NCBI GenBank assembly: GCA_037130365.1
Contig: JBAXTE010000008.1
Location: 60,445-124,444, forward strand
Direction of reading: 5' to 3'
Origin: JBAXTE01 sp037130365
Lineage (GTDB): Bacteria; Bacteroidota; Bacteroidia; Bacteroidales; WCHB1-69
DNA length: 64,000 bases
The notes under the pieces: model-generated
What the model saw: the letters and a program-made list of their open reading frames with translations, nothing else
Databases searched by the model: none
Told to the model about the DNA's origin: nothing
Shown: in pieces, positions 8,241-15,892 of the stretch
Position numbering within the stretch: position 1 is the stretch's first letter
How the letters are laid out: each line of letters opens with the position of its first letter
Translations under genes and position numbers: made by a program

Positions 8241-9680
8241 GTGGAACCCATAATTCAATATGCTTATTACACAGATATAACCCTAACATTATTGGATTTG
8301 TTTTTTGCTATTGCTGTTTTAATTGTGGCCGGTATTTGGGGTTATATGGTGCAAAACAAAAACCCAGAATTACATTATCGATTTTATACTCGTGCATTAA
8401 TTATTAAAATAGTGTCAGCAATGATTTTTTGTTTGCTGTATTTAACCTATTATGAAGGCGATACTCTTGATTATTTTCATGGGATGAATGCTTTAAACCG
8501 TGTAGGAGGACAAAACATAGATCACTATTTTGATTTATTATTTCAGGGAAACAAACCTGAATTTTTCTCTTATTTTAATGCTGAAACTATGTATCCAGAT
8601 CGGCACATGTGGAGAGATCCAAAATCGTTTTTTGTAATTCGGTTTTTATCTCCGTTTGCATTATTGGGGTTTGGTAGTTATATGATTACAACATTGATAA
8701 TAAGTTTTGTTTCGTTCTTTTTTTTATGGAAAATGTATATCACATTTGCTCGTCTTTATCCTCAAATAGATTTTAAAATTGCAATTGCAATTTTGTTTAT
8801 GCCATCAGTGCTTTTTTGGGGTTCCGGCATTCTCAAAGATACAATTATTATGTCCTCTGTAGCTGTTTTTACTACGGTTTTCTTAAAAATGGCAGTGGCA
8901 GGAAAATATAGAATAACTTCAATTTTGAGTCTAGTATTAGCAAGTTGGCTAATGATTACGATTAAGGCATATGTTTTTGTTGCTATGATTCCCGGAGCAG
9001 CTATTTGGTTTGCTCATGGTCGAATATTACGTATTAAAAGTAGGTTTTTTAGATATGCGACTTTTCCTGTAGCTATAAGTGTCTTTTTGTTTTTGGGTAT
9101 TTTGATGATATCCCAAATGGGAGCAAGTTTGGGTGAATACGGGTCGATGGATAAAATGGTTAAAAAAGCTCAACTAACACAGGATGATTTAAAACGAGGC
9201 GAACAATATGGAAATAATTATTACGATTTGGGGAAAATTGAAAATACCCCAGGGGCAATGATAAGAGTTATGCCTCAAGCAGTGATTGCTGGGTTATACC
9301 GTCCATTTATTTGGGAATCTCGTAACCCATTTGTAGCATTATCTGGCCTCGAAAACTTATTTACGTTGTTACTAACCATTTCCATTTTAATCAGAACAAA
9401 AATTTATAAAGTATTTTCATTTATTGGAAAAGACCCCGTGTTAATTTTTGCAATCATTTATACCATTATGTTTGCTTTTGGAATAGGTTTGGCATCAGCA
9501 AATTTCGGGGCTTTGGTGCGTTATAGGATTCCCGGTATGCCATTTTTAATGTTGAGTCTTTTTATCTTAGATTATTACTTAGGAAGAGATAAACAAATTA
9601 AAATGTCCGAGCATCAAATTAATATTGAAAAAGCTTCCCTTATTGACATTATTGAAAAGCCCAAGGTTCGTGGTTTTTAA
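8241..9680 (+). CDS. Polytopic membrane protein, possibly polysaccharide-polymerase or glycosyltransferase-like
   Basis: 479 residues starting with GTG; the next in-frame ATG (near 8347) would remove the first helix, so GTG is preferred. I count roughly nine to eleven transmembrane helices. A soluble stretch with EGDTLDYFHGMNAL lies between helices 2 and 3, and FWGSGILKDTI sits after a helix near residue 195; both kinds of motif are seen in membrane glycosyltransferase/O-antigen-polymerase-like proteins of Bacteroidota. The C-terminal 35 residues are cytosolic and charged. Its stop overlaps by four bases the stop of the convergent rmlD-like gene. The surrounding nucleotide-sugar genes agree with a role in glycan assembly, but the exact function is not known. 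Confidence 0.6.
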   Translation: MEPIIQYAYYTDITLTLLDLFFAIAVLIVAGIWGYMVQNKNPELHYRFYTRALIIKIVSAMIFCLLYLTYYEGDTLDYFHGMNALNRVGGQNIDHYFDLLFQGNKPEFFSYFNAETMYPDRHMWRDPKSFFVIRFLSPFALLGFGSYMITTLIISFVSFFFLWKMYITFARLYPQIDFKIAIAILFMPSVLFWGSGILKDTIIMSSVAVFTTVFLKMAVAGKYRITSILSLVLASWLMITIKAYVFVAMIPGAAIWFAHGRILRIKSRFFRYATFPVAISVFLFLGILMISQMGASLGEYGSMDKMVKKAQLTQDDLKRGEQYGNNYYDLGKIENTPGAMIRVMPQAVIAGLYRPFIWESRNPFVALSGLENLFTLLLTISILIRTKIYKVFSFIGKDPVLIFAIIYTIMFAFGIGLASANFGALVRYRIPGMPFLMLSLFILDYYLGRDKQIKMSEHQINIEKASLIDIIEKPKVRGF

Positions 9681-10558
9681 AAATTTATTTTAGAATAATT
9701 TCCTTCAACACACTCAAGCAATCCTTTTCTCCAATGCGGAATTTCAATTCCAAAAGAATTTTTTATCTTGCTCTTATCCAACAAGCTATAAAAGGGACGT
9801 TGGGCTGTTGTAGGGTATTCTTCAGAATGAATAGGATAAATTTTCATTTGAAAATTAAGTAAATTTGCAATTTCGGTTGCAAAATCGTACCAACTGCAAA
9901 CACCTTCATTACTAAAGTGATAAATACTCATTCCGTCTGTGGTTTCTAATTGAGGTATTATCTTTATTATTGCATCAGCAAGATGACCAGCAAATGTTGG
10001 TGTGCCAATTTGATCAAAAACAATACTAATGTCAGAACGTGTATTGGCTAATCGAGAAATCGTGTTAAAAAAGTTTTGTCCATACGTTGAATATAGCCAA
10101 GAAGTTCGAATAATAACCCCATTACAACCAGATTCAATTAATGCATTTTCTCCCAAAAGTTTGGTATACCCGTAGACAGAAATTGGGTTTGGCTCATCCA
10201 ACTCTGTGTATGGTAGGTATGATCGTCCATCAAAAACATAATCAGTAGATATATGAATAATGGTTATGTTGTTGTTTTTTGCAATAATGCCTAAATTATT
10301 AACAGCGTTTACATTTACAGACATTGCTAAGTCTTGTTCATTTTCAGCCATATCAACAGCTGTATATGCAGCACAATTGATAATTACATCTGGATTAATC
10401 TCTTTAATATATTCATCTACAGCGTTGAAATCAGTTAGATTCAATTGTTGAATATCTGTAAAATAATAATTATTATGGTCTTTTTTTGAACGACTAAATA
10501 TTTCTGAGCCAAGCTGTCCATTAGCTCCAGTTACAAGTATTTTTAAGTTTTTATGCAT
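9677..10558 (-). CDS. rmlD: dTDP-4-dehydrorhamnose reductase-like (RmlD/RfbD family)
   Basis: 293 residues, matching RmlD length. Extended short-chain dehydrogenase fold with N-terminal ILVTGANGQLGSEIF (NAD(P)H-binding TGxxGQLG), IINCAAYTAVDMAENE (a very RmlD-specific segment), HISTDYVFDG and the catalytic YGYTKLLGE Tyr/Lys pair. RmlD reduces dTDP-4-keto-L-rhamnose to dTDP-L-rhamnose. Its rmlABC partners are not in the window. It lies 25 bases downstream of the UDP-xylose synthase gene on the same strand, so co-transcription is likely and the product probably feeds a surface polysaccharide. Another 4-ketosugar substrate cannot be excluded. Confidence 0.88.
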   Translation of the reverse strand: MHKNLKILVTGANGQLGSEIFSRSKKDHNNYYFTDIQQLNLTDFNAVDEYIKEINPDVIINCAAYTAVDMAENEQDLAMSVNVNAVNNLGIIAKNNNITIIHISTDYVFDGRSYLPYTELDEPNPISVYGYTKLLGENALIESGCNGVIIRTSWLYSTYGQNFFNTISRLANTRSDISIVFDQIGTPTFAGHLADAIIKIIPQLETTDGMSIYHFSNEGVCSWYDFATEIANLLNFQMKIYPIHSEEYPTTAQRPFYSLLDKSKIKNSFGIEIPHWRKGLLECVEGNYSKINF

Positions 10559-10583
10559 GTGAAATTATTTGAAAGTGCTTTCT

Positions 10584-11519
10584 TTATATTGTGTTTTTAA
10601 AATAATTAATTGTTTTTAGCAACCCATCCTCTAACTTAATAGTTGGTTTCCAGCCAAGAAGATCTGTTGCCTTAGTGATGTCTGGTTTTCGTTGCATTGG
10701 GTCGTCAGCAGGAAGAGCCATGTGGATAATTTTTGATTTTGAATTGGTTAACCGAACCACTGATTCCGCTAGTTCTAACATTGTAAACTCTTCTGGATTT
10801 CCAACATTTATAGGTCCTGTTATTGATTTTGGACTATTCATTAAAAGAATCATCCCATCTATAAGATCGTCAACATAACAAAAACTTCGAGTTTGAAGTC
10901 CATTTCCATAAATTGTAATATTTTCGTTTTGTAGCGCTTGAACAATGAAATTTGAAACGACTCTTCCGTCATTTGGGTGCATTCGAGGACCATACGTGTT
11001 GAAAATTCTAATTATTTTAGTGTCTACACTGTTTTGGTTGTGATAATTTACAAATAACGACTCTGCACATCGTTTACCTTCGTCGTAGCATGAACGTTCA
11101 CCAATTGGGTTAACATTTCCCCAGTATTCCTCAACTTGAGGATGAATTGCAGGATCTCCATAAACCTCACTCGTTGAAGCTTGAAGTATTGTTGCTTTAA
11201 TTCGCTTCGCTAAACCCAACATATTTATAGCGCCCATTACCGAAGTTTTAATTGTTTTAATTGGGTTATATTGATAATGAATGGGCGATGCTGGGCAAGC
11301 TAAATTATAAATTTGATCTACTTCTATAAAAAAGGGCATTGTAACGTCGTGGCGAATAACCTCAAAATATGGGTTTGGTAAAAGATGTGCAATGTTGTTT
11401 TTTTGGCCAGTAAAAAAATTATCTAAACAAAAGACTTCATTCCCTTCATTCAACAATCGTTCACATAAATGCGACCCTAAAAATCCAGCACCACCAGTTA
11501 TTAATATTTTTTTTTTCAT
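10584..11519 (-). CDS. uxs: UDP-glucuronate decarboxylase (UDP-xylose synthase)
   Basis: 311 residues, the length of bacterial soluble UXS enzymes. N-terminal ITGGAGFLGSHL binds NAD; the segment NLACPASPIHYQYNPIKT and the catalytic region STSEVYGDP ... ERSCYDEGKR (Tyr-x-x-x-Lys) are characteristic of UXS rather than of glucose epimerases, as is RIFNTYGPRMHPNDGRVVSNF. It converts UDP-glucuronate to UDP-xylose and CO2. The upstream gene on the same strand is the UDP-glucose dehydrogenase that makes its substrate, 515 bases away, so the two steps are linked but probably have separate promoters. Confidence 0.93.
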   Translation of the reverse strand: MKKKILITGGAGFLGSHLCERLLNEGNEVFCLDNFFTGQKNNIAHLLPNPYFEVIRHDVTMPFFIEVDQIYNLACPASPIHYQYNPIKTIKTSVMGAINMLGLAKRIKATILQASTSEVYGDPAIHPQVEEYWGNVNPIGERSCYDEGKRCAESLFVNYHNQNSVDTKIIRIFNTYGPRMHPNDGRVVSNFIVQALQNENITIYGNGLQTRSFCYVDDLIDGMILLMNSPKSITGPINVGNPEEFTMLELAESVVRLTNSKSKIIHMALPADDPMQRKPDITKATDLLGWKPTIKLEDGLLKTINYFKNTI

Positions 11520-11583
11520 ATCCTCTTATTGTAATATATTGATGATTTCTGAATGATAATATATGTTTTATAAATACAGATTG

Positions 11584-11591
11584 CAAATGTA
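11584..11591 (-). promoter_or_regulatory. Putative -7 element of uxs
   Basis: Reads TACATTTG on the minus strand (TAnnTTTG), 64 bases before the uxs ATG. A TTG at the right distance is not seen. Confidence 0.4.
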
Positions 11592-11976
11592 ACACATATT
11601 TGTGCTATTTGTTGATAAAATTAGCAAAACAAATGCATACATTTGATAATATTTAACAATTTAAGCGACATATTATTATGTCGTGATCGTTTGTGGTTAT
11701 ACCAATCCTTATTTCAAATTAGTCCAAATGACTTTTTGAAATTTAGTATGGCTTGTCCTCGTCCTGAAGCGGCGCATACCCTCGTTATTTAACGGGGTTT
11801 AATGCTCGATGCATTATGTGTAATATTGAATTGCGTTTGATGTGATTAACTTTAGTTCGACTAGCTTAGATCGGGAAGCACACTACATCTAACTACATCG
11901 CGCTGAGCTATCGGTTAATTATTTTAGCATAGGGTATTACAACATCTTAAAAAAACCTTTTACTTTACAGGAATAG

Positions 11977-12013
11977 AAATAAAAAACTCCCTTGAATAAA
12001 ATCAAAGGAGTTT
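11977..12013 (-). terminator. Rho-independent terminator of ugd
   Basis: On the minus strand a 12-bp stem (12013-12002 with 11995-11984, one G-U pair, 6-base loop) is followed directly by a T-rich run. It lies 21 bases after the ugd stop. Confidence 0.85.
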
Positions 12014-12034
12014 AATGAATATGTTTTTTTAATA

Positions 12035-13360
12035 TTAAATGGAGGTATTGATTCCAATACAGAAATAATCAAGACCATTCGCTTTTACCTCTTCAGCGTC
12101 ATAAATATTTCGTCCATCAAAAATAACATGTTTGCGAAGTAGCTTCTTAATCACATTAAAATTTGGAATTTTAAATTCCGACCATTCAGTTACAAGTAGA
12201 AGTGCATCAGCATCTAAAATTGCTTCATTGGCATCTTTAGCGTATATCACAACATCACCTATGCGTCGATGACATTCTTCCATCGCAACAGGATCATATA
12301 CCTGAACTTTTGCACCAGCTCCAATTAATGCTTTTATTAATACTAATGCTGGAGCTTCTCTCATATCGTCCGTGTTTGGCTTAAATGAAAGGCCCCACAT
12401 TCCAATGGTTTTTCCTTTCAAATCATGATTAAAGTATTTATTTAACTTATGAAACAAGACCAATTTTTGATCATCATTTACATCTTCAACGGATTGTAAA
12501 ACCCGGAGTTTATATCCGTTTTGGTTGGATGTTTTTATTAGCGCTTTTACATCTTTTGGAAAACAAGAACCCCCATAACCTATTCCAGGGTAAATGAATT
12601 TGCTCCCAATTCTAGTATCGGAACCAATTCCTTTTCTAACCATATTAACATCTGCACCCATTATTTCACAAAGATTTGCAATGTCGTTCATAAAACTAAT
12701 CTTGGTTGCGAGCATAGAGTTTGCTGCATATTTAGTCATCTCTGCAGAAGGAACATCCATAAAAATTACTGGATGGCCATTAAGTGTAAATGGTTTATAT
12801 AGACGAGCCATAATATCTCTTGCAATCTCCGATTCAACTCCAACAACAATGCGGTCTGGTTTCATAAAATCACTAATGGCATCACCTTCTTTTAAAAATT
12901 CTGGATTTGAAGCAACGTCAAAATCAATATTTTCACCACGAAGATCTAACTCTTCTTGAATAGCATCACGCACTTTTTTAGCTGTACCAACAGGTACAGT
13001 GCTTTTTGTAACTACCAATACGTGACGTTTGATGTTTTTTCCAATGGTGCGAGCAACATCTAACACATATTGCAAATCAGCACTTCCATCTTCATCGGGT
13101 GGAGTTCCTACGGCACTAAAAACAACATCAGCATCAATTACATTTTGTGCTAAATTATCGGAAAACAATAATCTGCCTTTCTCAATATTTCTAACAAGCA
13201 TTGCATCTAATCCTGGCTCATAAATTGGCGAAATTCCTTTTTTTAACTTTTCAATTTTACTTTTATCAATGTCTATGCATGTAACATCAATACCTACTTC
13301 GGCAAAACAGGTTCCTGTTACCAATCCAACATATCCACTGCCAACAATTAGTACTTTCAT
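12035..13360 (-). CDS. ugd: UDP-glucose 6-dehydrogenase
   Basis: 441 residues, standard for bacterial UGD. The N-terminal Rossmann domain starts VLIVGSGYVGLVTGTCFAE; the middle shows GTPPDEDGSADLQYV, VTKSTVPVGTA and NPEFLKEGDAISDF; the catalytic Cys is C266 in GYGGSCFPKDV; the C-terminal UDP-binding domain contains GLSFKPNTDDMREAPAL. It oxidises UDP-glucose twice to UDP-glucuronate using NAD. UDP-glucuronate is the substrate of the downstream uxs product, so together they supply UDP-GlcA and UDP-Xyl for surface glycans. The gene has its own promoter and terminator. Confidence 0.97.
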   Translation of the reverse strand: MKVLIVGSGYVGLVTGTCFAEVGIDVTCIDIDKSKIEKLKKGISPIYEPGLDAMLVRNIEKGRLLFSDNLAQNVIDADVVFSAVGTPPDEDGSADLQYVLDVARTIGKNIKRHVLVVTKSTVPVGTAKKVRDAIQEELDLRGENIDFDVASNPEFLKEGDAISDFMKPDRIVVGVESEIARDIMARLYKPFTLNGHPVIFMDVPSAEMTKYAANSMLATKISFMNDIANLCEIMGADVNMVRKGIGSDTRIGSKFIYPGIGYGGSCFPKDVKALIKTSNQNGYKLRVLQSVEDVNDDQKLVLFHKLNKYFNHDLKGKTIGMWGLSFKPNTDDMREAPALVLIKALIGAGAKVQVYDPVAMEECHRRIGDVVIYAKDANEAILDADALLLVTEWSEFKIPNFNVIKKLLRKHVIFDGRNIYDAEEVKANGLDYFCIGINTSI

Positions 13361-13393
13361 ATCCTTTGAGTTTTATTTTATAATTTTAAGTTT

Positions 13394-13424
13394 CAAATAT
13401 ACAACAACAATATTTAATCAGCAA
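13394..13424 (-). promoter_or_regulatory. Putative promoter of ugd
   Basis: On the minus strand TTG (13424-13422), 20 bases, then TATATTTG (13401-13394), 33 bases before the ugd ATG. Good fit to the Bacteroidota consensus. Confidence 0.65.
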
Positions 13425-13529
13425 TAATTTATGATTATTATTTTACAACAGATTGTTAAACTGTATATTAGCAAATGATACTCGTTCGTATTATAGAATA
13501 ATAAATTAAAAAGAATGTTCAATTTTTTG

Positions 13530-13537
13530 TAAGTTTG
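13530..13537 (+). promoter_or_regulatory. Putative -7 element of the M49 peptidase gene
   Basis: TAAGTTTG (TAnnTTTG), 24 bases before the ATG at 13562. No clear -33 element. Confidence 0.45.
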
Positions 13538-13561
13538 CACTCGTAACCAATCTTTAATTGT

Positions 13562-15610
13562 ATGAAAAGAATATCTAATAGAGTTTTTATTTTAATTTTA
13601 GCATCAATGACAATTTCAAATTTATCCTCAGAATTAAAAGCACAAAAGACCGAGAAGCCCTTTAATTATCTAATTGAACAGTTTGCAGATGCTAAAATTA
13701 TGCGTTATACCGTACCTGGATTCGACATATTAACCATCAAACAAAAAACTTTGGTTTATTATCTAAGTCAAGCAGCACTTTGTGGTAGAGATATTATTTG
13801 GGATCAGAATTGTAAGTTAAATCTTCCAATCAGAAACACGCTTGATGCTATTGTTTTGAATTATAAGGGAGATCGAAAATCCAAAGATTTTGCAAACTTT
13901 CTGGTATATGTTAAGCGTGTTTGGTTTTCAAATGGTATTCACCATCACTATTCTAACGATAAATTCTTCCCCGAAATTTCTAAAGCATACTTTTCTCAAC
14001 TTATCAAGCAATCTGTTGGTGGAAAATTTCCAATAAACAAAGGGGAAACAATGATTCAATTCACTGAACGATTAACTTCTTATATTTTTGACCCAGCTAT
14101 TGCTCCAAAGAAGATTAGTTTAGACACATCTAAAGACTTAATTCTTTCGTCAGCGACAAATTTTTATGAAAATGTAACCCAAAAAGAAGCGGAAGAATTC
14201 TATGCAAATATGATGAAAAAGGATGGTGAAAATCCTACTCCAATTTCCTACGGATTAAATTCAAAATTGGTAAAAGAGAATGGGTTAGTAAAAGAACAGG
14301 TTTACAAAATTGGAGGTCTTTATTCTAAAGCGATTGAACAGATTGTGTTTTGGTTAATCAAAGCCAAAGATGTTGCTGAAAACCCAGCTCAAAAAGCACA
14401 TATCGAAAAATTAATTTCATTCTATCAAACAGGCGATTTAAAAACTTGGGACGAATATAATGTAATGTGGGTGAAAGATACGCATTCGTCTATTGATTAT
14501 GTAAATGGATTTATTGAAGTTTATGGAGATCCAATGGGAATTAAAGCAACATGGGAGTCGGTAGTGAATTTTAAAGATTTTGAAGCTACAAAACGCACGG
14601 AAAAGATAAGCGGAAACGCACAATGGTTTGAATCAAACTCACCAGTTGACGAACAATTCAAGAAAAAAGAGGTAAAAGGTGTATCTGCAAAAGTAATTAC
14701 GGTAGCACAACTTGGTGGCGACTGCTACCCAACCACTCCAATTGGAATCAATCTTCCTAATGCAAACTGGATTCGAAAAGATCATGGTTCAAAATCGGTA
14801 ACAATGGAAAATATTACTTACGCTTACGACCAAGCAGCAACCGGTAATGGCGTTTTGGAAGAATTTTGCTTTTCTAAAGAAGAAATTGAACGAACAAAGA
14901 AATATGGTTCTGTGTCTGATAATTTACACACAGATATGCACGAATGCTTAGGTCATGGATCTGGACAAATGTTACCCGGTGTTTCCGACGGGGCATTAAA
15001 AAACTATCACTCTGCATTAGAAGAAGCTCGTGCTGATTTGTTTGCTTTGTATTTTATGATGGACAAAAAAATGGTTGAAGTAGGTCTCATTGAAAGTTTG
15101 GAAGTAGCTAAAGCAGAATATGATAAAAACATTCGTAATGGCCTATTAATGCAACTTACCCGTATCGAATTTGGAAAAGACATTGAACAAGCTCATATGC
15201 GCAATCGTGCCTTGATTGCAAACTGGTGTCTAGAAAAAGGAGCTGCGGAAAATGTAATCGAAAAGAAAATCAAAGACAATAAAACCTATTTTGTAATCAA
15301 TGATTATGAAAAACTAAGAAATTTATACGGGCAATTATTAAAAGAAATTCAACGAATTAAATCTACTGGCGATTATGAAGCGGGTAAAAAATTGGTAGAA
15401 ACGTATGCCGTAAAAATAAACCCAGAAATACACAAAGAGGTGCTTACTCGCTATGCTAAACTGAATGTTGCTCCTTATGGTGGTTTTATAAATCCAAATT
15501 TTACGCTTATCGAAAAAGCGGGAAAAGTAATTGATGTTAAAATCAGTTACCCAGATGATTACACAAAACAAATGCTCAACTATGATAAGAAGTATTCCTT
15601 TTTGAAATAG
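13562..15610 (+). CDS. Dipeptidyl-peptidase III-like zinc peptidase (family M49), exported
   Basis: 682 residues. An N-terminal signal peptide (about 1-28, FILILASMTISNLSSELKAQ) directs it to the periplasm or surface. The M49 zinc motif HECLGH is at residues 460-465 (family form HExxGH, with the extra residue that marks DPP III), and the second motif EEARAD at 487-492 supplies the third zinc ligand. DPP III enzymes remove dipeptides from oligopeptide N-termini; Bacteroidota homologues are usually secreted with this arrangement. It stands alone, with its own -7 element, flanked by the divergent ugd gene and the rightward Dlt-like cluster. The cysteine inside the zinc motif (HELLGH in most members) is a mild deviation. 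Confidence 0.92.
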   Translation: MKRISNRVFILILASMTISNLSSELKAQKTEKPFNYLIEQFADAKIMRYTVPGFDILTIKQKTLVYYLSQAALCGRDIIWDQNCKLNLPIRNTLDAIVLNYKGDRKSKDFANFLVYVKRVWFSNGIHHHYSNDKFFPEISKAYFSQLIKQSVGGKFPINKGETMIQFTERLTSYIFDPAIAPKKISLDTSKDLILSSATNFYENVTQKEAEEFYANMMKKDGENPTPISYGLNSKLVKENGLVKEQVYKIGGLYSKAIEQIVFWLIKAKDVAENPAQKAHIEKLISFYQTGDLKTWDEYNVMWVKDTHSSIDYVNGFIEVYGDPMGIKATWESVVNFKDFEATKRTEKISGNAQWFESNSPVDEQFKKKEVKGVSAKVITVAQLGGDCYPTTPIGINLPNANWIRKDHGSKSVTMENITYAYDQAATGNGVLEEFCFSKEEIERTKKYGSVSDNLHTDMHECLGHGSGQMLPGVSDGALKNYHSALEEARADLFALYFMMDKKMVEVGLIESLEVAKAEYDKNIRNGLLMQLTRIEFGKDIEQAHMRNRALIANWCLEKGAAENVIEKKIKDNKTYFVINDYEKLRNLYGQLLKEIQRIKSTGDYEAGKKLVETYAVKINPEIHKEVLTRYAKLNVAPYGGFINPNFTLIEKAGKVIDVKISYPDDYTKQMLNYDKKYSFLK

Positions 15611-15747
15611 AACTTCGGAATCACTTTCACGTTATAACTTTTTGGAAATTAGACCGTTTTTAGTTTCCGCGATAATACCTTCGAATAGCTCACGGAGTTA
15701 GGTTATTGGATAAGCCTTGTCCAACACTATTGTTGTAAGCGAAGCTG

Positions 15748-15769
15748 TTGGTAATTAATCAATTACCAA
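15748..15769. promoter_or_regulatory. Perfect 9-bp inverted repeat upstream of the Dlt-like cluster
   Basis: TTGGTAATT (15748-15756) and AATTACCAA (15761-15769) are separated by four bases. It lies about 95 bases before the -7 element and 124 bases before the first cluster gene. It could be a regulator operator, or a hairpin in the 3' tail of the upstream peptidase transcript; it has no T-run. Confidence 0.35.
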
Positions 15770-15862
15770 TCCTTTGCGAAGCATTAGTTATAAATGATTT
15801 AACAAGTTGCGATTGAGGTAAAAAAACTACAATTCTTATGTGAAAAATCATCGCAAAATCAT

Positions 15863-15870
15863 TACTTTTG
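15863..15870 (+). promoter_or_regulatory. Putative -7 element of the Dlt-like cluster
   Basis: TACTTTTG fits TAnnTTTG and ends 22 bases before the ligase ATG. A consensus -33 is not present. Confidence 0.45.
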
Positions 15871-15892
15871 CTGATTATTTTAAATCACGCAA

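Larger units (their letters stand above)
11520..12034. other. Intergenic region uxs-ugd, 515 bp, with a possible decayed repeat
   Basis: No complete gene. It holds the uxs -7 element, a perfect 7-bp inverted repeat CGACATA/TATGTCG at 11666-11683, a stretch at about 11695-11940 that looks less AT-rich than the flanks and may be a decayed repeat or gene remnant, and the ugd terminator near the right end. On the minus strand a short open stretch ending at 11714 reads SGRGQAILNFKKSFGLI, but it is cut by a stop about 24 codons upstream and has no start signal. Confidence 0.45.

Noticed and set aside
8225..8407. Small ORF overlapping the start of the membrane protein gene
   Set aside because: Out of frame with the clear membrane protein and without family features; a shadow frame.
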